From Bacteroidota bacterium (GTDB lineage Bacteria > Bacteroidota > Bacteroidia > Flavobacteriales_D > Crocinitomicaceae): DNA of 64,000 nt. The stretch lies in assembly GCA_016192075.1 (NCBI GenBank), contig JACPUU010000012.1, forward strand, positions 744,001-808,000, read 5' to 3'. Under the pieces are notes generated by a model. That model saw only the letters and a list, made by a program, of their open reading frames with translations. It had not been told where the DNA came from and made no database searches. How positions within the stretch are numbered: position 1 is the first letter of the stretch; each line of letters starts with the position of its first letter. Position numbers and translations under genes: made by a program. This document shows, in pieces, positions 32,774 through 41,494 of the stretch.

Positions 32774-33457
32774 ATGAAATACATTATTGTAGGATTGGGA
32801 AATTTTGGTTCATCACTGGCTGAACGCCTTACCCGCAAAGGACATGAAGTGATTGGTGTTGACAGCAAAATGGACAAGGTAGAAGCCTTGAAAGAACGAA
32901 TCACCCACACCATTTGCCTTGATTGTACTGATCCGCAAGCTGTTTCACACTTACCGTTTGGTGATACGGATATTGTCTTTGTAGCAATTGGTGAAAATGA
33001 GGGCGCCAATATTATGGCTACTGCTTTGATGAAACAGCTCAAAGTGAACCGGCTCATCAGCCGCGCAATTTCTCCCCTCCACCAAACCGTGCTGGAAGCC
33101 ATGGGGGTTGATGAAATTGTTCACCCTGAAGAAGAAACGGCCGAACGGTGGGCTAAAAAACTCAACATGCGGGGCGTTGTTGACTCGTTTGAACTAACCA
33201 CCAATTACAACATTATTGAGGCAACCACCCCCAAAGTATTTGTTGGCAAAACCATCCAGGAAATTGCGTTCAGAAAAAACTACAACATTGTTTTGCTCAC
33301 CATTATCAAAATGGTAGAACAAAAAAGCATTTTTGGAACCTCTAAAAAAGAGCAGCAGGTTCAGGGAGTGGTTTCTACCCGAACAGTGGTTGAAGAGGGC
33401 GACATTCTGGTGCTTTACGGAAACATCAAAGACATACAAAGCGTGCTAAAAGCCTGA
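32774..33457 (+). CDS. ktrA: K+ channel regulatory subunit (TrkA/KtrA family)
   Basis: KtrA-type RCK rings bind nucleotides on the cytoplasmic side of the KtrB pore and gate it. The 227-residue protein has an N-terminal Rossmann domain, IIVGLGNFGSSLAERLTRKG with Asp at the end of beta-2 (GVDSKMD), and VAIGENEGANIMATALMK. A TrkA_C ligand domain covers about residues 140-227 (GKTIQEIAFRKNYNIVLL, EEGDILVLYG). It follows ktrB by 12 bp, so the two are a functional pair. Confidence 0.93.
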   Translation: MKYIIVGLGNFGSSLAERLTRKGHEVIGVDSKMDKVEALKERITHTICLDCTDPQAVSHLPFGDTDIVFVAIGENEGANIMATALMKQLKVNRLISRAISPLHQTVLEAMGVDEIVHPEEETAERWAKKLNMRGVVDSFELTTNYNIIEATTPKVFVGKTIQEIAFRKNYNIVLLTIIKMVEQKSIFGTSKKEQQVQGVVSTRTVVEEGDILVLYGNIKDIQSVLKA

Positions 33458-33505
33458 CGGGAAGTGATGGCACACTATTTGTGCATTCCATTCAAAAAAA
33501 AACCA

Positions 33506-34120
33506 ATGAGAAGCTCATTCTTTATCCTGTTGTTGTTCATTGCCGGAAACCTTGTTCAGGCCCAGGTAATTCTGCACGACGAATTCAATGACAACTCCAA
33601 TCACTGGCAGCAAGGTGTAACCGCCGTATCTGATGTAAAAGTAGATACCCGCAGGAGCATGTATCATATTGAGCATAAATCAAAGGTCAGCACTGACGCC
33701 TGGACAGTCTGGACGGAAGTTGACCTGAACGAATCCAAAAATTTTCGCATTACGGCACAGCTCTACAAAGAAAAAGGAGTAAAAAACTACGGGTATGGTT
33801 TGCTGTGGGGCGGTACTGAAAACAACTACTATTCTTTTTTGGTTTCACCCGGCGGATTCTACTGTGTAGGCAAGGTTGTAGATGGTGACTGGCAGGATAT
33901 TACGCCCGAAGGCTGGATTGAAACATCTACCGTGTCATGCGGCAATCATGCGTTTAATAAATTAACCATCAGTAAAATTGGTGACACCTATCATTTTGAG
34001 GTCAATGATCTGAAAGTGGCAACCATGAAATGCGGGCCCTTTTTCGGAAACAAACTGGGGTTTAATGTCAATAACAAACAGCGCATTATGGTTGACTGGA
34101 TTAAAGTTGAATACATCTAG
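33506..34120 (+). CDS. Secreted hypothetical protein (concanavalin-like fold suspected)
   Basis: I use ATG 33506, where a signal peptide starts (RSSFFILLLFIAGNLVQA); the reading frame is open 14 codons further. The mature part of about 185 residues is beta-rich: DEFNDNSNHWQQG, NYGYGLLWGGTENNYYSFLV and FNKLTISKIGDTYHFEVND, followed by GNKLGFNVNNKQRIMVDWI. This pattern resembles LamG or DUF1080-type jelly-roll domains, in which the segment ending in FEVND supplies a central strand. It follows ktrA closely but its function looks unrelated. No catalytic motif is evident. Confidence 0.65.
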   Translation: MRSSFFILLLFIAGNLVQAQVILHDEFNDNSNHWQQGVTAVSDVKVDTRRSMYHIEHKSKVSTDAWTVWTEVDLNESKNFRITAQLYKEKGVKNYGYGLLWGGTENNYYSFLVSPGGFYCVGKVVDGDWQDITPEGWIETSTVSCGNHAFNKLTISKIGDTYHFEVNDLKVATMKCGPFFGNKLGFNVNNKQRIMVDWIKVEYI

Positions 34121-34501
34121 CCAGACAAGAAGATTACCTGTTTATTTCTGTTCGCGTATTGCTGCGATTCAGAATAAGATTAGTTCTCAGCATCTATTCA
34201 AACAAAATCAATGCCACTGTGTGTTTTTTACCGCAGAGATCTGCTGAACTGTATGTGTCAAAGTTTTTCTCCGCGTTGCCTCAGCGCCTTCCCGGCGGCC
34301 CTCTGCGGTTACGAAATTAGTTACCATCAATGCCATTGTGCGTTTTTTACCGCAGAGATTTGCGCGGAGAACCGCTGAGTTGTAGTGTAAAAATGTTCTC
34401 TGTGTAATCTTAAACAGAAAAAACTTGTGATCAGAAAAAACTACGGACTTGTTAGCTGGCAGACAAACGGGTTTTCACAGAATTGGATTGCGATAAAATT
34501 A
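34121..34501. repeat. Non-coding region with CCGCAGAG repeats
   Basis: This 381-bp gap between convergent genes contains two direct copies of TTTTTTACCGCAGAGAT (34226-34242 and about 34346-34362), each preceded by a CAATGCCA-type segment, plus the complementary CTCTGCGGT near 34301. The pieces can form long hairpins. I see no ORF of coding quality and no RNA family I know. Confidence 0.5.
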
Positions 34502-34792
34502 TTAATCAACAGTTGACCGAAACGAAAGTAACACGCTGATTACCGTTAACAAAAGCATCGTTGTGCCCTGGATATAATGCCCCACCTCATGCTGAAAGCA
34601 AAGTACTGAAAATGCCAGGGGAACAATGCCATAATACCTTAAAAAGGCTTGATAGCCGGCTTTTCTTCGCACCAGCCCGACAAGTATAAAAATGAGTTGA
34701 AGAAAAATGACTACTCCAAAAAAGACCGTTGTTTTTAGTTCAATGTCTGACGCTGCCCTGCCTATTGCTGATCCCAGATCCAATAAAATCAT
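34502..34792 (-). CDS. Small hypothetical membrane protein
   Basis: I start at ATG 34792 (ILLDLGSAIG), 14 bases after the metallophosphatase stop; the longer reading to 34849 would overlap that gene. The 96-residue product has three hydrophobic segments: TVFFGVVIFLQLIFILVGL, FLRYYGIVPLAFSVLCF and GTTMLLLTVISVLLSF. HEVGHYI between the last two looks like a zinc motif (HExGH), but the protein is too small for a metalloprotease and no other ligand is evident. It is last in the minus-strand nucleotidase operon. Function unknown. Confidence 0.55.
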   Translation of the reverse strand: MILLDLGSAIGRAASDIELKTTVFFGVVIFLQLIFILVGLVRRKAGYQAFLRYYGIVPLAFSVLCFQHEVGHYIQGTTMLLLTVISVLLSFRSTVD

Positions 34793-34806
34793 ACCGTACC
34801 TTTTAA

Positions 34807-35724
34807 TTAACCAACGACCTCGTTTTTTCCAGAGCCGTAACAGGCCCATTCATTGGGGTTACCCTCTTTATCAAAATAGAAATCAATGCGGCCAAGCATA
34901 AGTCCTGCCCAGCCTACCTGGTTAATGAGTACTTTTTTACCGGCTTTGTTTTTATGCTCTTCCGGCTTTTCCATAAACGTGTGCGAATGTCCGCCAATAA
35001 TCAGGTTTATATTTTCTGTTTCAGCCGCCAAAACAGGGTCACACATTTTATTCAGTTTGGGTTTATGCCCCAGGTGTGACAAGCAAATAATCAAATCACA
35101 GCCATGCTCATATTTCAGTTCATCAGCTACCGTCTGCGCTACTTTGATTGGATCAAGGTACACCGTATCACCGTATAATTTTTCAGGCACAAGGCCACTC
35201 AGTTCAACCCCAACTCCAAAAACACCTATTTTCAAATCACCTTTGTAAAAGATCATGTGATGCGTTGTTTTGCCATCGAGTAGGGTGTTTTCAAACCTGT
35301 AATTGGAACACAAAAACGGAAAACCGGCAAACGGTAGTGCTTTGGCAAAGCCTTCCAATCCACCGTCAAAATCATGATTACCCATTGTTGCAGCGTCATA
35401 CTGCATGGCGGTCATCATTTTAAATTCAATTTCACCGCCGTATAAATTGAAATAGGGTGTTCCCTGAAAAATGTCTCCGGCATCCAGCAGCAGTACATGC
35501 TCTTCTTCAGCCCTTATTTTTTCAATCAGCGTCATGCGCCTGCTTACACCCGCCAGCCCGGGAAATTTAGCATCATCCGCCGGAAAAGGATCAATTCTCG
35601 AATGGGTATCGTTGGTATGAAGAATGGTGATTTTCTGCTGCCTTTTTCCGCCGCCGAACGAAGACAGCGCTATTAAACCAGCTGTTCCGCCGGCAAGATG
35701 ATAGATAAATTTGCGCCTGTTCAT
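34807..35724 (-). CDS. 5'-nucleotidase family metallophosphatase (N-terminal half of a split enzyme)
   Basis: The 305-residue protein carries the calcineurin-like metallophosphatase domain of 5'-nucleotidases: ILHTNDTHSRI, LLDAGDIFQGTPYF, TMGNHDFDGG, CLSHLGH and IIGGHSHTF, so all metal ligands are present. The N-terminus MNRRKFIYHLAGGTAGL looks like a twin-arginine signal, suggesting folded export. The C-terminal substrate domain of the family is missing here but is encoded by the gene just upstream (35727-36470, 2-bp gap). The two polypeptides probably form one periplasmic or surface nucleotidase that frees phosphate from nucleotides. Confidence 0.9.
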   Translation of the reverse strand: MNRRKFIYHLAGGTAGLIALSSFGGGKRQQKITILHTNDTHSRIDPFPADDAKFPGLAGVSRRMTLIEKIRAEEEHVLLLDAGDIFQGTPYFNLYGGEIEFKMMTAMQYDAATMGNHDFDGGLEGFAKALPFAGFPFLCSNYRFENTLLDGKTTHHMIFYKGDLKIGVFGVGVELSGLVPEKLYGDTVYLDPIKVAQTVADELKYEHGCDLIICLSHLGHKPKLNKMCDPVLAAETENINLIIGGHSHTFMEKPEEHKNKAGKKVLINQVGWAGLMLGRIDFYFDKEGNPNEWACYGSGKNEVVG

Positions 35725-35726
35725 GG

Positions 35727-36470
35727 TTACGGAAAATACATTCTGCCCTCTGCAGGATAATACGGTATCACCTTCTCTTTTTTGACATACGCAATCAGTA
35801 CATCACGAATCAAAATGCCGGTGTTCCAGAACTGAACCGGATCTTTCAAAAAATTCATTTTATCACCGCCGCCGGCCAGGTAATCCGATGTAATAACATA
35901 ATACACCTCACGGTCTGACACGTTTTGAGGACCAACCTGAAACCCTTGCTGTGACGGGCTCAGGGTAAACTGTGCATTTGAAACGGGCTGGCCTTTCATG
36001 GTAACCAGGTAAGTGACCAGCGAATCCATTTTGTCACGTGTTATACCAACAATTACCAGAACATTGTCAAAGGGCATTAATTCATAAATATCTCCAAGTG
36101 TTATGGACCCTTTATTGACAGATGTACGCAGTCCGCCAAAATTCAGCAGGCTGAAAACCGCATTGGAGTCTGAACAAATTCCGTTTTCTGCAGCGTACTG
36201 AAAACCTGTTTCAAAAACCACATCTGCGGCAAAATTTCCAAGCGGACTTTCTGGTGTATACGCAAGTAATGACGAATCAGCATAACCAATCACCTCAGCC
36301 ATTTCAGCCATCATTTTTTCACGGTAAGGTTGTATTACTGAATCAATGGCATGATCAGCAAGTGTTGATTTTACTGGTTGATTGAATGCTGTGTAAGAAG
36401 ACAGGTTGGGGTTACTGCAGCCACTCCCGAAAATGAGGAATACAAGACCGGTGCCCCAGCGGAATTTCAT
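35727..36470 (-). CDS. 5'-nucleotidase C-terminal domain lipoprotein (other half of the split enzyme)
   Basis: The 247-residue lipoprotein (lipobox FGSGC, Cys about residue 18) matches the C-terminal nucleotide-binding domain of 5'-nucleotidases: ESPLGNFAADVVFETG, FSLLNFGGLRTSVNKGSI, DIYELMPFDNVLVIVGI and VITSDYLAGGGDKM. The GGLR and FDN segments bind substrate in the family. It lies directly after the endonuclease/phosphatase gene (1 bp) and 2 bp before the metallophosphatase half. The split arrangement is one I recall from other Bacteroidota, so it is not a fresh mutation. Confidence 0.9.
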   Translation of the reverse strand: MKFRWGTGLVFLIFGSGCSNPNLSSYTAFNQPVKSTLADHAIDSVIQPYREKMMAEMAEVIGYADSSLLAYTPESPLGNFAADVVFETGFQYAAENGICSDSNAVFSLLNFGGLRTSVNKGSITLGDIYELMPFDNVLVIVGITRDKMDSLVTYLVTMKGQPVSNAQFTLSPSQQGFQVGPQNVSDREVYYVITSDYLAGGGDKMNFLKDPVQFWNTGILIRDVLIAYVKKEKVIPYYPAEGRMYFP

Positions 36471-37520
36471 TTAGTTTGCCTCTTTTTTTAAGACCATATA
36501 TACCGGAAAGTGGTCTGAATATCCGTTCAGGTAAACTCCGCCTGCATGTGTGCGTTTTGGATAGCCTGCGTAATTTCCATCCTGCTGTTTGATGTATTCT
36601 TTGTTATAAACAAATGACCGGTGAAACACATAGGTAGCAGCATCGGTTGAAACAAAAGACTCACTCACAATCATCTGATCAAAGAGGTTCCAGGCATCGT
36701 TCCAGGCCAGTGTTCCATTCCCTGATTTGTAATGATCATACATGACATTGTACATGTCACCCGCATTCATTTTGCTGAGTTTTCCCTTTGCCCTGATGTA
36801 TTCCATAACGCTTGTGTTGATAGGATCATCATTCAAATCACCCATCAGAATAATTTTGGCAGAAGGATTGTCGGCAAGTAACGAATCAATGATATGCCGC
36901 CCCAGTTTGGCTGCCTCAATGCGGTTAGGTTCTGATGCAGCCTGTCCTCCACGGCGCGATGGCCAGTGCGCCACAATAACACTTACCTCTTCTCCATCCA
37001 TCTCTCCGGTTGCAACAAGCTGATCGCGGGTAAAATAATCCGGATCATCCGGAAAAACCAACCGGTATGAATCGCTTTTTTTCAGTTTAAAATACTTCTC
37101 CTGGTAGAGCATACCCACATCCACACCACGTCGGTCGGGTGAATCATAATGAACAATCTGGTATCCTCTTTTTGCAAGTAAGGGCATCGCAACGAGGTCT
37201 TCCAGCACCTTGCGGTTTTCAATTTCTGCAACACCTAAAACAGCAAGTCCGTCAGGCGAAATTTCAGTTGCAATGTCTGCAATAACCGTTGACATGTTCA
37301 GCAGTTTGTTGGCATACTTAACCGAGTCCCATTTGTTTGCTCCATCAGGCAGGTATTCAGCATCATTCGTTAGCGGATCATCATCAATATCAAATAGATT
37401 TTCAAGGTTGTAAAATCCAACACAGGCAATTTTATAATTGACCTTTTCCTGTGAAAAAACAAAAGACTGGACAATGAAAAAAAAGACTGCGGTTAACGAA
37501 TAAAAACGGATAAACTTCAT
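36471..37520 (-). CDS. Secreted endonuclease/exonuclease/phosphatase family protein
   Basis: From ATG 37520 the protein is 349 residues with a signal peptide (KFIRFYSLTAVFFFIVQSFVFS). The DNase I-like fold is shown by FYNLENLFDIDDDP, VLGVAEIENRKVLEDL, HYDSPDRRGVDVGMLY, VIVAHWPSRRGGQ, ILMGDLNDDPIN and NGYSDHFPVYMVL, which contain the metal-binding Glu, Asp, Asn and His. Secreted members of this group degrade DNA or RNA. It is the first gene of the minus-strand operon with the split 5'-nucleotidase and is divergent from the TonB receptor gene. Confidence 0.9.
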   Translation of the reverse strand: MKFIRFYSLTAVFFFIVQSFVFSQEKVNYKIACVGFYNLENLFDIDDDPLTNDAEYLPDGANKWDSVKYANKLLNMSTVIADIATEISPDGLAVLGVAEIENRKVLEDLVAMPLLAKRGYQIVHYDSPDRRGVDVGMLYQEKYFKLKKSDSYRLVFPDDPDYFTRDQLVATGEMDGEEVSVIVAHWPSRRGGQAASEPNRIEAAKLGRHIIDSLLADNPSAKIILMGDLNDDPINTSVMEYIRAKGKLSKMNAGDMYNVMYDHYKSGNGTLAWNDAWNLFDQMIVSESFVSTDAATYVFHRSFVYNKEYIKQQDGNYAGYPKRTHAGGVYLNGYSDHFPVYMVLKKEAN

Positions 37521-37656
37521 GCAATAGGGATTAAGCTGAGCAAATTTAGAGAGAATAATCAAAAACCACGCCGTGCTTGGATCAGCAGAATGTTAACAAA
37601 AGATCAAGTTATCCACAAATCGTTCAAAATACGTTTTTCGCTCAAGCTAATTTGCG

Positions 37657-37664
37657 TAGCTTTG
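37657..37664 (+). promoter_or_regulatory. Promoter -7 element for the TonB receptor operon
   Basis: TAGCTTTG matches TAnnTTTG. The transcript would start near 37671, about 50 bases before the ATG at 37721, ruling out the upstream start at 37577. Confidence 0.55.
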
Positions 37665-37720
37665 TCGGGCTTTTTTTTAAAGTTAACTGTTTAACCATTC
37701 ATTTTTTGAACCATCTTATA

Positions 37721-40252
37721 ATGATCCGTACCCTCTGTATTTCTTCGCTTTTAGCGGGCTTCACAAGTCTGGCAACTGCGCAGGTAACAACTGAAAATGA
37801 AACCAAACAAGACAGTCTTGCACCCAATGAGGCCGTGTTTATCACCTCGCTGGATGAGTTGGATAATAACGGAGGCGATCAAAATACATCTGGTTTGTTA
37901 CAATCTTCACGCGATGTTTTCGCTTCGGCTGCCGGATTTAATTTCAGCGCCGCCCGGTTTAAAATTCGCGGCTATAATTCAGATCAGACAGCTATTCTGA
38001 TTAACGGTATGCCAATCAACGACCCTGAAAGCGGCTGGGGTGAATGGTATTTGTGGGGTGGTTTGAATGATGTAACCCGCTATTCAGAAACCAAAAACTG
38101 GCTTACCAACAACCCCTATCATTTTGGCGGTATAGGCGGTTACTCCAACGTAAACATGCGCGCAACCAATATCCGCGCCGGATCACGCCTTTCATACGCC
38201 ATGACCAACCGCGCTTACCGTCACCGCCTGATGTACACCTACGGCACCGGTATGCAAAGCAATGGCTGGGCTTTTGCACTTTCTGTTTCAGCCCGCTATG
38301 CCTATGAAGGTTATATTGAGGGAACATTTTACGAAGCATTCAGCTACTACCTGGCAGCAGAAAAAAAAATCAATGAAAATCATTCCCTCGCTTTTTCAGT
38401 AATTGGTGCACCAACCCGCCAGGGCAAACAAAGTATTTCTACGCAGGAAACCTATGACCTTTCCGGAGACATCTATTACAACTCTTACTGGGGTTACCAG
38501 ACTCTTGCTGACGGAACACGGATCAAACGGAATTCACGCGTTCAGAACACACACATGCCGGTTGTTATTTTAACGCATGACTGGAAAATTGATGACAAAT
38601 CAAAATTGTCTTCGTCGGTTTACGCCACCTTTGGAAAATCTGGTCAGACAGCACTGAACTGGAATGATGACAAAGACCCTAGACCTGATTATTACAAGTA
38701 CCTCCCATCCTACTATTCCGCCACCGGCGACACTATTAACGAAGCCATTATGTACAACAACTGGCAGTCAGTTGACGGCCGGCAGGTAGACTGGGATCAG
38801 CTTTATTTTGCCAACAGCAAAAACCTGTACACGGCAAAAGATGTAGATGGTATTGCAGGGAATAACGTGGAAGGAATGCGCTCAAAATACATTGTGGAAA
38901 ATCAGTGGAACAATCAAATCTGTGGTGGAATAGGATCAACCTACAACCGCAAAATGGACAAACTTAATTTTACCGCCGGCCTTTTTGCACAAATGCAGCG
39001 CAATCATTATTTCAAAACGCTGGAAGATTTATTGGGTGGTGATTTCTGGCTTAACGTTGATCAGTTTGCTGAGCAGGCTTTTGTAGACCCAAGTGCGGCT
39101 GAAAACGATTTGCAAAATCCAAACCGCTTAATTCGTGAAGGTGATATTTTCGGGTACAATTATTACATCATGAATACCAAAGCAGAGCTTTTTGCGCAAG
39201 CTGAATATTCCATTGATAAATTTGATTTTTACCTGGCGGCAGAACTTTCTGACAAACTGTTTTACCGCGATGGTCTTTACCAAACCGGACGTTTCCCTGA
39301 CAACTCACTGGGCAAATCAGCAACACATAACTTTTTCAATTATGCGTTCAAAGGCGGGGCTGTTTATAAATTGAGCGGGCGCCAGTTTATTACTGTAAAC
39401 GGTGCTTACCTGACACAGGCCCCTTCATCACGCAACGCTTACATTTCACCGCGTACCCGCGACTTTGTGGCAGACAACCTGCAAAACGAAACCATTTACA
39501 CCGGTGATGTCAATTACATTTTGCGTTACCCTAAACTGAAAATGCGTTTAACCTACTATTACACCGAGCGCAAAAATGCCATTCTGCTGCGCCAGTTTTA
39601 TCATGAAGATTATAACGCCATGGTCAACTACATGATGCAGGGGGTTAATTATTTAGACCAGGGTATTGAGTTTGGAATTGACGCCATACTTTTTGGCGGA
39701 CTGTCAGCAAATGCAGTTGCCGCCTATGGGCAGCACCTATACAATTCACGCCCTACAGCAACCGTTTCTATTGATAACTCAGCCGAAGTACTTGCAACTG
39801 ATAAATTGATTTACCTGCAGAATTACAAAGTGGGTGGTATGCCGCAATCAGCTTACTCAGTAGGCTTAAAATATTCAGGCAAAAAATACTGGTTTGCGGG
39901 TGCCAATTTTAATTACTATGCTGACATTTACCTGGACCCAAATCCGGACCGCAGAACAGAAGAGGCCCTGGCAGGTTTTGTAGAAACAGATCCGCAGGTT
40001 TCTGAAATTCTGGATCAAACCAAACTGGATGACGGCTATTCAGTTAGTTTATTTGCCGGAAAGTCCTTCAAAATTTCCAACTACTTTTTGAACGTCAACG
40101 TCAATATCAATAACCTGACCAACAATCAGAAATTTGTTACCGGCGGTTTTGAGCAATTACGTTACGACACGCAAAACATTGGCAAGTTTCCGCCAAAACT
40201 CGGATACATGTATGGCCTGAATTATTTTGTAATGGCCACTTTACGCTTTTAA
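37721..40252 (+). CDS. TonB-dependent outer-membrane receptor
   Basis: Counting from ATG 37721 the receptor has 843 residues with a signal peptide (IRTLCISSLLAGFTSLATAQ). A plug domain follows (FKIRGYNSDQTAILINGMPI, residues about 75-95), then a large beta-barrel ending in Phe (FVMATLRF), as needed for BAM insertion. It has no N-terminal carboxypeptidase-like domain and no SusD partner. Two DUF5689-like lipoproteins and a T9SS protein follow with 12-, 15- and 69-bp gaps, and the divergent operon encodes secreted nucleases. The substrate is therefore inferred to be a nucleic-acid product, nucleoside or associated metal. Confidence 0.9.
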   Translation: MIRTLCISSLLAGFTSLATAQVTTENETKQDSLAPNEAVFITSLDELDNNGGDQNTSGLLQSSRDVFASAAGFNFSAARFKIRGYNSDQTAILINGMPINDPESGWGEWYLWGGLNDVTRYSETKNWLTNNPYHFGGIGGYSNVNMRATNIRAGSRLSYAMTNRAYRHRLMYTYGTGMQSNGWAFALSVSARYAYEGYIEGTFYEAFSYYLAAEKKINENHSLAFSVIGAPTRQGKQSISTQETYDLSGDIYYNSYWGYQTLADGTRIKRNSRVQNTHMPVVILTHDWKIDDKSKLSSSVYATFGKSGQTALNWNDDKDPRPDYYKYLPSYYSATGDTINEAIMYNNWQSVDGRQVDWDQLYFANSKNLYTAKDVDGIAGNNVEGMRSKYIVENQWNNQICGGIGSTYNRKMDKLNFTAGLFAQMQRNHYFKTLEDLLGGDFWLNVDQFAEQAFVDPSAAENDLQNPNRLIREGDIFGYNYYIMNTKAELFAQAEYSIDKFDFYLAAELSDKLFYRDGLYQTGRFPDNSLGKSATHNFFNYAFKGGAVYKLSGRQFITVNGAYLTQAPSSRNAYISPRTRDFVADNLQNETIYTGDVNYILRYPKLKMRLTYYYTERKNAILLRQFYHEDYNAMVNYMMQGVNYLDQGIEFGIDAILFGGLSANAVAAYGQHLYNSRPTATVSIDNSAEVLATDKLIYLQNYKVGGMPQSAYSVGLKYSGKKYWFAGANFNYYADIYLDPNPDRRTEEALAGFVETDPQVSEILDQTKLDDGYSVSLFAGKSFKISNYFLNVNVNINNLTNNQKFVTGGFEQLRYDTQNIGKFPPKLGYMYGLNYFVMATLRF

Positions 40253-40264
40253 TGCTTTAGAACA

Positions 40265-41479
40265 ATGAAAAAGACAATCATACTTTTCAGTGCTTCCGTT
40301 TTAGCTGTGACAGCCTGTGAAAAAGAACCGGACTCACCGCCAATCGGTTCGTTGCTGCCGGCACAGATTATTACCATTGACAGCCTGCGCAATTGGGAAA
40401 CCACAACAGGTCCGGTATCAATTCAGGAAGATCTTTCTGTTTATGGAATTATTACCATGGATGAGTCAAGCGGAAACATCTACAAGCAACTTTATGTGCA
40501 GGACCAGACGGCTGCCATCCAGGTGAGGCTGACGGCCTCCTGCGATTTTAAAGTAGGTGATTCGGTTCGCATTGATCTGAACGGGGCATACCTTTCTGAC
40601 TATGCAGGTGTCATTCAGCTTGATTCCATTGATCCGGCCAAAGACATTATCCGCCAGTCTTCAGACAATACAGTGAATCCCGCAGTGAAAACCATTGACC
40701 AGATTACACTGGCGGATGAAGCCATGCTGGTAAAACTTGAAAATGTACAGTTTCAGTACGGCGAACTTTCAAACACATTTGCTGATGCAGCCAATCAATC
40801 ATCTGAAAACCGCATTATTGAAGATTGCAGCGGAAATACCATTATTGTGCGCACCAGCGGATATGCCAGCTTTGCCGGTACTGATTTACCAACCGGTAAC
40901 GGATCAATTGTTTGTATTGTGAACCAGTTTAACGGCGAACTTCAGCTGATTGTGCGTTCATTCAATGAAGTAAAACTAAGTGGTACACGCTGCCCGGGAC
41001 AGTTGCTGCTCAAAGATTTTGACGACAACAGTGTTACCTCAGGCGGCTGGATTGTACAGCAGGTTATTGGAGTAGAAACTTGGACAACCAGCACAGCCGG
41101 TGGTGCGCCAGAACCTTACGGCGTAATTGATAACTACAATGGTGGCAATACCCAAACAGAAAGCTGGTTGATTTCTCCGGCGCTGGACCTGAGCAATTCC
41201 ACGGCTGCTGATATGACCTTTGAAAATGCCTGCAATTACACGGGTGACGCATTACAATTACTTATCTCTACAAACTATTCCGGCTCGGGTGACCCTAACG
41301 GGGCTGCCTGGACAGCACTCACTGCCAACTGGTCAGCCGGAAGCTGGGCCTGGGTTAATGCCGGCACCATTGATCTGTCAGCCTATTTGCAAAGCAACGT
41401 ACGCATTGCGTTCAAATACACAGGGTCAAACGCCGACGGAAAAACCTGGGAAATTGATGACATTATTATTAACGGTTAA
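40265..41479 (+). CDS. DUF5689-like (OB-fold) surface lipoprotein with jelly-roll C-terminus, copy 1
   Basis: This 404-residue lipoprotein has Cys at about residue 18 (VTACEKEPDSPP); acidic residues next to the Cys resemble the surface-export signal described in Bacteroidota lipoproteins. Residues about 35-230 form the DUF5689/OB-fold-like domain: ITIDSLRNWETTTG, LSVYGIITMDESSGNIYKQL, VQDQTAAIQVRL, KLENVQFQYGEL and IVRTSGYASFAG. The C-terminal part (about 245-404) looks like a choice-of-anchor J jelly roll: DFDDNSVTSGGW, ESWLISPALDL and FKYTGSNADGKTWEIDDI. OB folds of this kind often accompany secreted nucleases, so it may bind DNA and hand it to the receptor. Confidence 0.82.
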   Translation: MKKTIILFSASVLAVTACEKEPDSPPIGSLLPAQIITIDSLRNWETTTGPVSIQEDLSVYGIITMDESSGNIYKQLYVQDQTAAIQVRLTASCDFKVGDSVRIDLNGAYLSDYAGVIQLDSIDPAKDIIRQSSDNTVNPAVKTIDQITLADEAMLVKLENVQFQYGELSNTFADAANQSSENRIIEDCSGNTIIVRTSGYASFAGTDLPTGNGSIVCIVNQFNGELQLIVRSFNEVKLSGTRCPGQLLLKDFDDNSVTSGGWIVQQVIGVETWTTSTAGGAPEPYGVIDNYNGGNTQTESWLISPALDLSNSTAADMTFENACNYTGDALQLLISTNYSGSGDPNGAAWTALTANWSAGSWAWVNAGTIDLSAYLQSNVRIAFKYTGSNADGKTWEIDDIIING

Positions 41480-41494
41480 TTCAAAGAAAACCGC

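Noticed and set aside
34502-34792. Small zinc metalloprotease because of HEVGH
   Set aside because: The protein is only 96 residues, the motif lies between membrane helices and there is no third ligand.
37577-37720. Longer N-terminus of the TonB receptor
   Set aside because: It would place 48 residues before a perfect signal peptide and overlap the promoter at 37657.
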